From: Roseihalotalea indica
Lineage (GTDB): Bacteria; Bacteroidota; Bacteroidia; Cytophagales; Cyclobacteriaceae
Assembly: GCF_022458895.1 (NCBI RefSeq)
Contig: NZ_JAINFL010000004.1
Coordinates: 806,001-870,000 of the forward strand
Reading direction: 5' to 3'
Length of the DNA: 64,000 nt
This document shows positions 54,463-63,801 of this stretch, in pieces (position 1 is the stretch's first letter; each line of letters starts with the position of its first letter). Position numbers and translations under genes: made by a program. Under the pieces are notes generated by a model. The model was not told the origin of the DNA, ran no database searches, and saw only the letters and a list, made by a program, of their open reading frames with translations.

Positions 54463-55074
54463 TCACATTCCGACATTAAGAAGCATTAGCAATGGCCAAA
54501 GAGATACGGAGGAATACTCAACCTGGGCTTGTTGATATTCATCAATGGCACACTTTAACTTCCTGAGGGCAATATTCATCTGGTTCTCAACTGTTTTAGG
54601 CGAAAGATCAAGCAATTCAGCTACTTCTTTATAAGGCATATGCTCTTCGCGTACCAACTGGAAGATCATTTCGCATTTATCGGGTAATTGGCTGATGGCT
54701 TCTTCGATTTTCTCGGCTAGCTCTCTGGCAATCAGTAGATTTTCAGGTTGATTGTATTCAATTCGGTTGCTTTTAGCCGCACCTTCTTCAGCAGAGAAAA
54801 AGCGGGATTCTCGTTTCAGATAGGTTAAAGCCTGGTTCTTGACTGATTGTAAAAAATAATAATCCAGCCGTTCTATATCAGGCAGGTTCTTCCGATTATT
54901 CCAGAGTTTCATAAATACATCCGACACCAGTTCTTCACTCAGCATATCAGATTTCACATAGTAAAAAGCCAGCCGGTAAAAGCGAGGATAGCACCGATCA
55001 AAAAACTGCTTGAAAGCCTCGCCGTCATCAGCAGCCATTGCATGAACTAGTCGTCTGATTTCTTCCTGTTCCAC
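54463..55074 (-). CDS. ECF RNA polymerase sigma factor (locus 2)
   Basis: 203 residues. Region 2 is FKQFFDRCYPRFYRLAFYYV with ELVSDVFMKLWNNRKNLPD. Region 4 is QLPDKCEMIFQLVREEHMPY followed by KEVAELLDLSPKTVENQMNI. This is the Bacteroidota glycan-locus ECF type. It heads locus 2 and is clearly distinct from the two near-identical sigma factors around locus 1. The 140-nt gap to fecR contains a perfect palindrome CGTAGCGCTACG (54447-54458) of unknown use. Confidence 0.95.
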   Translation of the reverse strand: MEQEEIRRLVHAMAADDGEAFKQFFDRCYPRFYRLAFYYVKSDMLSEELVSDVFMKLWNNRKNLPDIERLDYYFLQSVKNQALTYLKRESRFFSAEEGAAKSNRIEYNQPENLLIARELAEKIEEAISQLPDKCEMIFQLVREEHMPYKEVAELLDLSPKTVENQMNIALRKLKCAIDEYQQAQVEYSSVSLWPLLMLLNVGM

Positions 55075-55300
55075 TCAATCGTCACTTTTTGTACCATAGC
55101 TTAAGCTAGGATTATTTTTTAAATTTTACAATTTCATGAGGAAGTCAGGCTTTTTGGCTCTTTATCAAAAAAACACGGCTATTTTATGAACGTTAATTCT
55201 GATTTAGCCAACCATTCTCTTCTGCTGTAGAACACAAAAAAGTATCAGGTAGGGCCTCAGCATGTACAAAACTCAAACTTATTTTCCTTCGAATGCTGAT

Positions 55301-57457
55301 TTACCGCAGCCAGTTTATTATAGTTTCTTCTTCTTGCTGTCCATCATCTGTAACCAGGATTTTCACATTTCCCGAGTTCTGATATTGCTCCCGCACAAAA
55401 GCCCATTCTTGCTCAAATTCTGATGGGTTGGCTGAATTAAATTGATGATCGATCGGGTTGACTACCAACAAATGGCGAGGTGCCAGACTTGCAGCGAGAT
55501 CGGCCAGATCGTAATTATTCATAGCGTTGTTTACTGAACCATGCACCCAGCGGGCATCGTACTGCTCATGGGTTACCAGGCTTTCGTACGAATAAAGAGG
55601 TTCCACCAGCACCGTACGTTGTATGGTGGGTTCAAAAGCTGCTGCGTGCAATAAAGCGGGAGTCAGGGTAGAATGCGCAATGGCCGTAATTGAGATTTCA
55701 CGTTCCTTAAATGCGCTGGTAAGATAGCGCGCCATACGAACCATGTCTTCGGCCTGACGGGCCACAATACTTTGGTGGAGTAGCATTCCGCCAAACCACT
55801 GGTTATACGAAACACTATCAATATAGGCGTCTCCTTTCAGATAACCCGGCCCTAACTCTCCAGTACCTCGCACATCAGCAGACAATACCATTATCCCTTG
55901 TTTAACCCATGCTTCAATTTGCTCACCCGGGGCCGCCTGCACCGTTTTCCCATCCGGATGAAAATAAAGTATGGTTTCCTTTTTACGTGCCTGATCGGGA
56001 ACAAATAATAAAAATGGAGTAACCTGCTCCTCTTCAATCATCAGATACTTCTGAACTTTATAACCATCGCGAGAGTATTGTCCGGCAAAATGCACTTTCT
56101 GGCTAGTAGACGGGGACTGGTAACCCGTCAATGCTTTTGCTTTGGTGATAACTTTCTGGCTCTCGAAATTGACACGTTCTTTTCTGATGCGCTCTTTCTT
56201 TTGAATTGCTTCATCCCTATTAAGGCCGAATACATTCCTGCTGCCCAGATCAAGTGCCACCTGTCCATTAGGAGTTGCCCAGAGTTCTTCAGGACGAAAA
56301 AGTGTAACTTCTTCTTCGTGGGAATCGCCGGGGTTTTGCAGATACTTGCGAAAAAAGGCATACATCGCCTCCCGGTTCTTAAGAGTAGACGCATGCGGTG
56401 CATCATCTTCACTCATACTAATGGCCGCCGGATTACCCAATGCCTGGTAGGCCCGTTTTACTTCATGGTACGTTTCCCGAGCACCGGCAATACTAAACAT
56501 ATCCCGGGTTGTGCTTACAATTAATGTTGGTTTCGGTGCCCGAACAATCAGAAAGTCAGCCAGGTCAAGTTCTTGGTCAATAAAGTAGGGAATATTCTGC
56601 TCGGCATCCTGAGGCCCTTCGGTTTTCATCAGCGTTTCCAGGCGAGTCAGGTAGGCTTCGGGAGCCGCTGCCTGAATTCGATCATCAAAAGCGGCAATAT
56701 AGGTAGTTTGCGTTCCTCCACCTGAGCGACCGGTCAGGCCAATCCGCTGCGGATCTACCTCGGGGCGGGTGAGTAGGTAATCTACCGTCCGGATACCATC
56801 CCAGATCATGTATTTAGCCAGTGAACTGCCTGTAAGAAAACACCGCGCGCCCACATAACCATGCTCATCGGTCGGTCCGCCGATGAGGGATTTGATACCT
56901 TCTTCATCCGGGTATTGCATACGTTCACCCTGCCCCAACGGATCGAAGGCCAGCACGACAAACCCTTTTTTAACCAGGTTGATAATCTTGTTTTGGTATA
57001 CATCACTACGAAAACCCAGTGGGGAGTGACCACTGCAATAGATAATTGCTGGAGCTTTCTCTTGAAGCTTTTTGGGCAGAAAAAGTGCAGCGGTTATGTA
57101 AAAGCCGGGTTGTGATTCGTAGATAATCTTTTCCACGGTAAAGTCAGCTCGCTCGATGGTTCCTGTTACCTGGGGGTTGAGCGGTGTTTTTTCTGGAAGC
57201 GGGCCAATGAGTTGCATCAGCTTCTGCTTTATGGAACCCTGATAGGTCTGCCAGTCCTGAGGGGTGGTCAGAGAGGCTATTTTCTGTTCGCGCACTTCAA
57301 AATGCTTCTCAGCTTCTTTAACCATTTGCTTATAGAGCACATTTTCCTGGTCGCCGTAATACTGATAATAATTTAATAAACGAAGATCTTCATCCTGCCC
57401 CCATAGAGCGTGAAAAGCAAGTAAAAAGCAGAAGGTGTAGCAGACAGAACGTCTCAT
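55301..57457 (-). CDS. Exported tandem alpha/beta-hydrolase (acetyl-xylan-esterase/prolyl-oligopeptidase-like)
   Basis: 718 residues with a signal peptide (CFLLAFHALWGQ). Domain 1 (about 75-380) is a complete alpha/beta-hydrolase: GxSxGG elbow GRSGGGTQ with Ser245, Asp in STTRDMFS and His in EDDAPHAST. Domain 2 (about 455-718) has the same fold (LLFVPDQARKKETILYFHPD, VLSADVRGTGELG), but its elbow reads IAHSTLTP, so the Ser is there while the Gly frame is lost, and the final His-bearing loop is NPIDHQFN. Domain 2 is probably structural or altered in activity. A leftward promoter with TTG, 19 nt, TATTTTTG precedes it. It stands between locus 2 and the amidohydrolase. Confidence 0.85.
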   Translation of the reverse strand: MRRSVCYTFCFLLAFHALWGQDEDLRLLNYYQYYGDQENVLYKQMVKEAEKHFEVREQKIASLTTPQDWQTYQGSIKQKLMQLIGPLPEKTPLNPQVTGTIERADFTVEKIIYESQPGFYITAALFLPKKLQEKAPAIIYCSGHSPLGFRSDVYQNKIINLVKKGFVVLAFDPLGQGERMQYPDEEGIKSLIGGPTDEHGYVGARCFLTGSSLAKYMIWDGIRTVDYLLTRPEVDPQRIGLTGRSGGGTQTTYIAAFDDRIQAAAPEAYLTRLETLMKTEGPQDAEQNIPYFIDQELDLADFLIVRAPKPTLIVSTTRDMFSIAGARETYHEVKRAYQALGNPAAISMSEDDAPHASTLKNREAMYAFFRKYLQNPGDSHEEEVTLFRPEELWATPNGQVALDLGSRNVFGLNRDEAIQKKERIRKERVNFESQKVITKAKALTGYQSPSTSQKVHFAGQYSRDGYKVQKYLMIEEEQVTPFLLFVPDQARKKETILYFHPDGKTVQAAPGEQIEAWVKQGIMVLSADVRGTGELGPGYLKGDAYIDSVSYNQWFGGMLLHQSIVARQAEDMVRMARYLTSAFKEREISITAIAHSTLTPALLHAAAFEPTIQRTVLVEPLYSYESLVTHEQYDARWVHGSVNNAMNNYDLADLAASLAPRHLLVVNPIDHQFNSANPSEFEQEWAFVREQYQNSGNVKILVTDDGQQEEETIINWLR

Positions 57458-57552
57458 GAGCGCGTTGATAGGTTATTGTAATTTAGTTGATTAGCATAGC
57501 ATCAGACACTAGCGCAACTCAGGCTTGTTGAAATTGCGACTACGTCCGCTAT

Positions 57553-57582
57553 CAAAAATAGTGAAGTATACTAATGATACAA
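57553..57582 (-). promoter_or_regulatory. Bacteroidota-type promoter of the tandem hydrolase gene
   Basis: In the leftward sense TTG (57582-57580), a 19-nt spacer and TATTTTTG (57560-57553) fit the -33/-7 consensus (TTG, TAnnTTTG) of the Bacteroidota primary sigma factor. It lies 96 nt before the start codon, just past the stop of the upstream amidohydrolase, so the two genes are not forced into one transcript. Confidence 0.6.
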
Positions 57583-57589
57583 GCGCGGG

Positions 57590-59260
57590 CTATTCCGATA
57601 CCTCGTCTGCTGCCTGATATCCGGGGCCTCTCACGAACATGCCGGGCATGGCACCGGTGTGCGACCCTCCGTTTAAGACTTGCGTGCCATTAACGAAAAC
57701 ATGGACCACACCTTCGGCATACTGGTGAGGCTGTTCAAAGGTGGCTTTGTCCTGAATTTTATCCGGATCGAACACCACAATATCGGCATAATAACCGGAG
57801 GCTAACTTTCCTCTTTCCCGTATCTTATATTTTTCGGCTGATAGCAGGGTAAGTCGATGAATAGCTTCCGGTAGAGAGAGTATCTGTTCTTCTCGTACAT
57901 ATTTGCCCAACAGCCGGGCAAAGGTGCCATACGTACGTGGGTGAATGCTGTTTTTTATTCGCTCGCCCTCGGCGGCAATAGAAAGGCCATCGGAGCCAAA
58001 AGACATGTAGGGCAATTGAATTTGTCGCTTTACATTTTCCTCACTCATTAGAAAATACACGGTTTTGATACCGCGGCCACTCTGTATGGCTAAATCAAGA
58101 ATGGTCTCTTCGGGTGACGTTCCGCGCATGGCAGCGATCTCACCCACGGTCTTCCCGGTAAGGTACTTCAGAGAATCCTGACCAAACTGCACCAGTAGGA
58201 TGTTGTCCGGATCACCCGCGGCAAAGAAATAATTGTCCCATTCCTTCGATGGTTCTCGCATCGCTGCGAGGATTTTGGGACGAAATTCGGGGTCATGTAA
58301 ATTCTCATTGTTTACCCACGGCGGCATAGCGGCTCCCAGCCAGGTAGAGGCGGCCGGATAGGTGTACATATTAGCGGCAATGTCTAGCCCGGCCTCATTA
58401 GCCGAATCAATTTTATACAGCACCGTATCCAGTTTTGACCAGTTGTTCTGCCCGGCGGCTTTCAGGTGGAAAATTTCGGCCGCAATACCAGCTTCATGAG
58501 CGATGGTAAGCAGCTCTTCCACTGCTTCAATGAAGGAGTAGCCTTCGCTACGCAGGTGAGAAATATATTTTCCGTCGTATTCTGCCGCTACCTTAGAAAG
58601 AGCGATGAGTTCATCGGTACTGGCATAAGAACCAGGAGGGTAGATCAGGGATGACCCCACCCCCAACGCACCTTCCTCCATGGCTCCTCTCACTAACTCC
58701 TGCATGCGTTTGATTTCTTCGCTGGTAGGTGCTCGGTTTTCGTTACCTAGTTCGTGAATGCGTACCGTAGCGGCTCCCACAAAGGAGGCAATATTGGGCG
58801 TAATGCCCTGATCAACGAGGTACTGCATTCCTTCGGCAAAAGTTGACCAGGCATTTGGGATGATGGTAAGAGCACCATGCCCCGTTCTTGATCTCATCTC
58901 CTCGTTAAGCGGTCCGAGTGAGTGTCCTTCGCCAAATACCTCCAGTGTTACCCCCTGTTTGATGTTGCTCATAGACCGCCCATCTTCCAGCAAGGGACTG
59001 GCGGCCCAGCTCAGCATGTTGATAAACCCCGGGCTAATTGCCAGGCCTTGGGCATCGATCACCGTATCAGACTCATAATCAGATAATTGACCTACGTAAG
59101 TTATCTTCTTCCCGTCAATTGCAATATCCCCCGGATAAGGTGTACCGCCGGTTCCGTCGTAAATAATACCATTTTTAATAACTACATCGTAATGAGTTTG
59201 CTTCGGAGACGAACAGGAAACCAGTAATACCCATCCAACCAAAATGAGTAGGTGTTTCAT
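57590..59260 (-). CDS. Amidohydrolase lipoprotein of the D-aminoacylase family, first HxH missing
   Basis: 556 residues with a lipobox (LLVSC, Cys16). The N-terminal beta-sandwich (DVVIKNGIIYDGTGGTPYPG) and the barrel of the N-acyl-D-amino-acid deacylase group are clear. The usual HxHxD after PGFID is replaced: PGFINMLSWA at 77-86. Other ligands remain: Glu111 (FGEG, where D-aminoacylase has Cys), His235 (ISHLRSEG), His265 (FHLKAAG) and Asp424 (FGSDGLS). The second metal site can be built without HxH, as in D-aminoacylase, where the first site is weak. Substrate unknown; an N-acyl group on an amino acid or amino sugar is possible. The C-terminal return to the sandwich (GYYADIVVFDPDKIQD) is intact. 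Confidence 0.88.
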   Translation of the reverse strand: MKHLLILVGWVLLVSCSSPKQTHYDVVIKNGIIYDGTGGTPYPGDIAIDGKKITYVGQLSDYESDTVIDAQGLAISPGFINMLSWAASPLLEDGRSMSNIKQGVTLEVFGEGHSLGPLNEEMRSRTGHGALTIIPNAWSTFAEGMQYLVDQGITPNIASFVGAATVRIHELGNENRAPTSEEIKRMQELVRGAMEEGALGVGSSLIYPPGSYASTDELIALSKVAAEYDGKYISHLRSEGYSFIEAVEELLTIAHEAGIAAEIFHLKAAGQNNWSKLDTVLYKIDSANEAGLDIAANMYTYPAASTWLGAAMPPWVNNENLHDPEFRPKILAAMREPSKEWDNYFFAAGDPDNILLVQFGQDSLKYLTGKTVGEIAAMRGTSPEETILDLAIQSGRGIKTVYFLMSEENVKRQIQLPYMSFGSDGLSIAAEGERIKNSIHPRTYGTFARLLGKYVREEQILSLPEAIHRLTLLSAEKYKIRERGKLASGYYADIVVFDPDKIQDKATFEQPHQYAEGVVHVFVNGTQVLNGGSHTGAMPGMFVRGPGYQAADEVSE

Positions 59261-59494
59261 CGCTTCGTCTTTTGTAAATTCCAGGTTTTAAAGATAAGTA
59301 GCATCAGCAAGCATTCTGGCTTAAAAGTTATAACCATTCTGGCATCTTTATGAGCCTATAAGCTAGCTTTTTTACTACATAAACAAAAGTTTTAACCTAG
59401 CCATCTATAATGCTGAACATATAATATACGGCGAATATGAATTAGCTAACAATTGCTACTTGTTCAGCGCAAGGTATTATAATGCCTGCGGCTT

Positions 59495-60331
59495 TCAACT
59501 TTTGAGGGCTAATAAGGGCTTTTGGGTGTGAAAGATCATATACTTTGTTTTACTGGCATGAACCAACCCTTCCAGAAAGGTGTGATGATGAGGCATCATT
59601 ACCAGCATTTCTGCCTGATGATTATCGAAATACTGTTGTATGCCTTCATTTACATCCTTATGCGAAACAAAGATAAACCGGTGAGGCACATTAGTCAGAT
59701 ACTGATCCAACGCCTGACGAAACCGGTTCTGCTCGAGGGAATAGTCCTGCCCGACGGGGTGGATATGCAGCACATCTACCGAAGCGTTAAATACCTGGGC
59801 AAAGGTCCTAAGCGCCTCCAAACCAGCCAAATGTGTCATCTTATCCAGCGTGGTAGCCAGCACTACCTTTTCGGGCCGGATAAACCTGGCATTCTGAGGC
59901 ACTACCAGTACGGGAACTTTACTATTCTTCACAATATCGGATGTCACACTACCAAACCAGGCTTGGGCTCCATTTGCCCTACGGCTTCCCATAACTACCA
60001 GGTCTATATTTTTTTCCCGAATAGTATGCTCAATCAGTTCTGAAGTAGGGCCGAGTTCGGTAATACACTCATACGGTACTTTTGGTGCATAGAGGAAATC
60101 GTGGTGTAGGCTCTCCATCTTTTTTTGAGCCTCCTGCCGGAGCTCATCCATATTCACCGCTTCGTAGTATCCAATAGGGTAAGCAGATACTGAAGCACTC
60201 GGTATTCGGCATACATGTAGAATGTATATTTTAGCACTCACTGTCTGGGCCAGGGCAATGGCATATAATAAAGCGTTGTTGGCCGTGGGTGAGAAATCAG
60301 TAGGAAAGAGAATGTGTTTAATCGCTTTCAT
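59495..60331 (-). CDS. Universal stress protein, two UspA domains
   Basis: About 278 residues from the start MKAIKHILFPTDFSP, preferred because the family begins just before this strand; a longer frame adds ten residues. Domain 1 has PTDFSP, a phosphate-binding loop in altered form (VVMGSRRANGAQAWFGSV) and the VPVLVVP strand. Domain 2 (residues about 150-278) is shorter, with VVLATTLDK and MVMMPHHHTFLEGLV, and lacks the Gly-rich loop. No signal peptide, so cytoplasmic. It is the last of two leftward Usp genes (99-nt gap). Family knowledge links tandem Usp proteins to oxygen limitation and envelope or redox stress. Confidence 0.92.
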   Translation of the reverse strand: MKAIKHILFPTDFSPTANNALLYAIALAQTVSAKIYILHVCRIPSASVSAYPIGYYEAVNMDELRQEAQKKMESLHHDFLYAPKVPYECITELGPTSELIEHTIREKNIDLVVMGSRRANGAQAWFGSVTSDIVKNSKVPVLVVPQNARFIRPEKVVLATTLDKMTHLAGLEALRTFAQVFNASVDVLHIHPVGQDYSLEQNRFRQALDQYLTNVPHRFIFVSHKDVNEGIQQYFDNHQAEMLVMMPHHHTFLEGLVHASKTKYMIFHTQKPLLALKS

Positions 60332-60430
60332 GTCAACTATTTTTAAACGATTGAAAATCAAATAACTATAAATAAATTCTATTCAGATCGAAGAAACCTT
60401 TTCCTAATAGAACCGGCCTTTGGTATTTTG

Positions 60431-61246
60431 TCAGGCATGGATGGTTAAGAGGGGTATTTTATTCTGATAAGCTATTCGCTGACTGATACTCCTTTGAAAT
60501 ACGCGGTCAAAGAAGGCGTGCTCCCTGGGTAAAAGAACGATCAGATCATTGTTATTCCCTTCCAGATGTCGCTCTATTCCTTGTTCAATATCTGCCGAAT
60601 GCACGTGAAAAAAATGATGTACTATTTCATCCAGCGCGCTATCCAGCAGCTTTGTCATCTGCTCAGTATCTACCGGTACCGGGGCATCACTGATATGGAT
60701 CAGATCCACACGAGCATTAAACGCCCGGGCGATATCAGAAGTCAGGTTGATAGGATCAATAGCCGTATTTTTCAAATCTACGGCTAATGCTAACCGACGG
60801 AAAGGGCGAAAAACTGCCTTAGCGGGGACGGATAAAACAGGACAATGAGCGTGTTGAATCACTTTGACAGTATTACTTCCCAGAATATTGGTTAAAAAAC
60901 CACTTCCCTGATTGCCAACAACCACCAGATTAATCTGCTCCTGATCAATAAGTTTATTCATTTCTGTAACCAGATCACCATAGCTTACTACAAACCGGAC
61001 ATTGTGCTCCTGAAGAGCGGGAAGCGTTTTCTTGATCAGGTTAAACTTCTGATGGGCATTCTCTTCGCACTGAGCCTGCAAATCAACAGGAACGTACATA
61101 TCGCTTGCTGCTACGGCAGGGATATAATAGGTATGCTGTACCCAGACCTGAGCGTGCAGATAGTGCGCCAGAGATAACCCATAATTTAATAGTGGAATGG
61201 ATGCTTCACTAAAATCAGTAAGGACTAATACTTTTTTGATTCTCAT
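60431..61246 (-). CDS. Universal stress protein, two UspA domains
   Basis: 271 residues. Domain 1: VLVLTDFSEASIPLLNYGLS, then the ATP-loop type VVVGNQGSGFLTNILGSNTV and CPVLSVP. Domain 2: LALAVDLKN, DLIVLLPREHAFFDRVFQRS and IPLLTIH, with no canonical Gly loop. It is divergent to the Usp gene at 61.6 kb across a 350-nt regulatory region. It probably shares a transcript with the next Usp gene to the left. Confidence 0.93.
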   Translation of the reverse strand: MRIKKVLVLTDFSEASIPLLNYGLSLAHYLHAQVWVQHTYYIPAVAASDMYVPVDLQAQCEENAHQKFNLIKKTLPALQEHNVRFVVSYGDLVTEMNKLIDQEQINLVVVGNQGSGFLTNILGSNTVKVIQHAHCPVLSVPAKAVFRPFRRLALAVDLKNTAIDPINLTSDIARAFNARVDLIHISDAPVPVDTEQMTKLLDSALDEIVHHFFHVHSADIEQGIERHLEGNNNDLIVLLPREHAFFDRVFQRSISQRIAYQNKIPLLTIHA

Positions 61247-61596
61247 GGCTTTCGCGTTATCTGAATTTTAAAATTGTGTACTTTTCGTAGTTCTATACTG
61301 GAGGAAATGATAATTTTTCCCTCGTTACGGGTAAAGAGACTTCTTATGTGATTGATTAATTACTTTATAAATATCCTATACCTACCCTAGGATTTCCATG
61401 ACTTAAGTCATCTCCCTTTATGATTTTTACAGGTTACAGGCCTTAGTACTTTTCCTTCTTACAGAGGCTTTGAGCCGCTCTGCATAATGATTTTAAGGTT
61501 TCCAGGTGCAAAATCAGGCCATTAACTGACTTATATCATTGTTCTTACAGCGTACATTAGCGTATTTTAAAATAGTAACCCTTACCAATACGAGCC
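61247..61596. promoter_or_regulatory. Divergent usp promoter region with two Crp/Fnr-like boxes
   Basis: The 350-bp gap holds a perfect palindrome ATGACTTAAGTCAT (61398-61411) and a related TGACTTATATCA (61527-61538). Both have the TGA-N6-TCA spacing of Crp/Fnr-family sites. For the rightward gene a TATTTT (61563-61568) follows the second box at a distance that would put the box near -41 relative to the start of transcription. For the leftward gene AT-rich TATAAA/ATATTT sequence at 61364-61374 stands in a similar relation to the first box. The regulator is not in the window. No gene is present. Confidence 0.5.
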
Positions 61597-62445
61597 ATGA
61601 AAATTTTGATTCCTATCGATTTTTCTCCCGATGCACTAAAAGCGTTAGAGTATGCCACTACACTGGCCAGACTGACCGACTCTATGCCACCCAGCCCTGA
61701 AGCGGGTACCGAGTTGCTTATCTACCATGCCTTTCAGATACCGGCTGGCGGAGACACCCATTTCTTTGTTGACTCAGCGATGCTAGACAAGGCGGAGCGT
61801 GACGAACGGGATAAACTTCGACAACTCATTAGTACCATACCGGAGATTGAGCAGTTTCCCTACCGTATGGTCACGCGAATGGCCATGCCCGAAGAAGGAA
61901 TCAGGCAAGTTATTGATGAAGAGTCGGTTGACTTGGTGGTAATGGGAGTTCGTGGGGCGAATGAATCTGCTCAGTGGTTGGGTAGTACCGCTTTCCAGAT
62001 TATAAAAAACAGCCCATGCCCGGTGTTGGTAGTTCCGCGCATCACAGAAGTATTTCAGCCTAAACAGGTTGCCTTTGCCACGGACCTGGAGGCAGTAGAG
62101 GACATCCCTTTCTTACCTTTTCTTAAAAAGTTGGTTCTTGGATGGGAGGCTACGTTACAGGTCGTTCATGTACACTCTCATCCGGCTAAAATGAAGGTTA
62201 CGGAAGCTGTAGAGGCCCTGGTTCTAGATCGTGTCTTTGAAAATATTCCTCATAGCTGCCACTTTCCCGAAGATGATGACCCCGCTCATGGCATTGCCAA
62301 GTTTCTGCAAAGTCACGCAATAGATTTGCTCATTATGATACCCCGGCAACACAATGCGCTGGAAAGCATCTTTCATAAAAGTATTACCAAGTACATGTCG
62401 TCGCACATATCAGTACCACTGCTTACGCTACCGGATAAAGCCTAA
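61597..62445 (+). CDS. Universal stress protein, two UspA domains
   Basis: 282 residues. Domain 1: ILIPIDFSPDALKALEYATT, then the nucleotide-loop type VVMGVRGANESAQWLGSTAF and CPVLVVP. Domain 2: VAFATDLEAVEDI, LLIMIPRQHNALESIFHKSI and VPLLTLP, without the Gly-rich loop. First gene of the rightward Usp pair, with 62 nt to the next; a Crp/Fnr-like box lies 59 nt upstream of its ATG. Confidence 0.93.
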   Translation: MKILIPIDFSPDALKALEYATTLARLTDSMPPSPEAGTELLIYHAFQIPAGGDTHFFVDSAMLDKAERDERDKLRQLISTIPEIEQFPYRMVTRMAMPEEGIRQVIDEESVDLVVMGVRGANESAQWLGSTAFQIIKNSPCPVLVVPRITEVFQPKQVAFATDLEAVEDIPFLPFLKKLVLGWEATLQVVHVHSHPAKMKVTEAVEALVLDRVFENIPHSCHFPEDDDPAHGIAKFLQSHAIDLLIMIPRQHNALESIFHKSITKYMSSHISVPLLTLPDKA

Positions 62446-62507
62446 CACTGATCATTCTGCAATACAACGACTTTAGCTTAATCTTATTAATTTCTAAAAA
62501 ATCAATC

Positions 62508-63341
62508 ATGAAAACGATTCTGGTGCCTACTGATTTTTCCTTACAAGCCGAATACGCCCTTGACACAGCTCATCAGCTAGCACAACGGCTCGGAGCTTCT
62601 ATTCACCTGGTATATGTTATGGAATACTCTCTGCCGGTGGCTAAAGTAGAAATGGTGCCCATCGAGTATTACGATAAAGCCAAAGAAGAAATCAGTCAGC
62701 GACTACGACAACTTATAGAGAATAAAGGGCTTGCTGAACTTCCTGCCACGTATGAAGTACGCATAGGCAACCCCTATCGGAGTATTACCCAGGCTTTGCT
62801 GGAAAAAGAAGTAGACTTGGTGGTAATGGGCTCTAAAGGTGCCAGTGGCATTGATGAAATTCTGATAGGCTCTAACGCAGAACGTATGGTACGTTTTGCT
62901 TCCTGCCCGGTATTGATTATCAAAGATAAGACCGAACTGGCAGAGATAAAGAAGATTGTATACGCTACCGCCTTGCGAGATGAAGAAGGAGGTGTTCTGA
63001 AAGCCCTCAGCCAACTTCAACAGGCGTATCATGCCCATCTGCATCTGGTAAAAATCAATACCGTAAGTAATTTTATGGCTGACCCAACGGTCAGGTTACA
63101 ATTGCAGGAGCTGGCGAAAAAGCATGGGCTGGAAAATTATACAGTTCATACATTCAGTGACATCCGGGAACTGGAAGGCATCATTCATTTTGCGGATGAA
63201 GTGGGCGCTGACCTGATCGCTATGGCTACTCACGCCCGGCAGGGTATTATGCACCTGCTGGGTGGCAGTATTGCTGAAGACGTAGTGAATCATGCGAAAC
63301 ATCCAGTCTGGACAATGAGCCTGCACCCTCACACCGATTGA
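62508..63341 (+). CDS. Universal stress protein, two UspA domains
   Basis: 277 residues. Domain 1: ILVPTDFSLQAEYALDTAHQ, a canonical nucleotide loop VVMGSKGASGIDEILIGSNA and CPVLIIK. Domain 2 also looks complete (LIAMATHARQGIMHLLGGSI, then AEDVVNHAKHPVWTM), so this is the copy most likely to bind ATP in both halves. Probably co-transcribed with the Usp gene before it. It converges with the thioredoxin gene. Confidence 0.93.
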   Translation: MKTILVPTDFSLQAEYALDTAHQLAQRLGASIHLVYVMEYSLPVAKVEMVPIEYYDKAKEEISQRLRQLIENKGLAELPATYEVRIGNPYRSITQALLEKEVDLVVMGSKGASGIDEILIGSNAERMVRFASCPVLIIKDKTELAEIKKIVYATALRDEEGGVLKALSQLQQAYHAHLHLVKINTVSNFMADPTVRLQLQELAKKHGLENYTVHTFSDIRELEGIIHFADEVGADLIAMATHARQGIMHLLGGSIAEDVVNHAKHPVWTMSLHPHTD

Positions 63342-63484
63342 TTTTCTATTTCAGCCATACTTAGGCTCAGCTTTTTGACCAAACAACGTTTTGACTGTGA
63401 TCACTAGATAGCTACCGGGCTCATTAAAACAATCACATCAAATAATGGTGAGCGTGAGGAAGTTTACATTCTCACAGAAATTTT

Positions 63485-63793
63485 CTAGCTGCGGTAGGTA
63501 TCCAGCACTTTCAATAGCTCAGGCAGTGGGACGATGCCTGACTGACGCCATTTTGGTTTCCCCTGGTGAAACAGTATCAGGGTGGGCACGCCCTGCACCC
63601 GATACTGCGTTGCCAATGCAGGGTTTCGATCTACGTCAATTTTAACGACTTTCACCTCCCCTCCCACTTTTGCTTTCAGCTTGCTGAGGATGGGGGCCAT
63701 TGCCTTACAAGGCCCACACCACTCGGCGGAAAAGTCTACCAGAACCGGTGTAGCTCCGTTAATAAGGGTTGAGAATTTTCCTTGCTTTTTCAT
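63485..63793 (-). CDS. Thioredoxin
   Basis: 102 residues with the active site WCGPCK (Cys26, Cys29) and the cis-Pro loop VQGVPTLILF, both canonical. PVLVDFSAEWCGPC and VKIDVDRNPALATQYRVQGV are textbook thioredoxin. There is no signal, so cytoplasmic. It starts 8 nt after the stop of the rhodanese gene and is probably its co-transcribed partner in sulfur or redox handling. Confidence 0.97.
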   Translation of the reverse strand: MKKQGKFSTLINGATPVLVDFSAEWCGPCKAMAPILSKLKAKVGGEVKVVKIDVDRNPALATQYRVQGVPTLILFHQGKPKWRQSGIVPLPELLKVLDTYRS

Positions 63794-63801
63794 AGCTGAA
63801 C

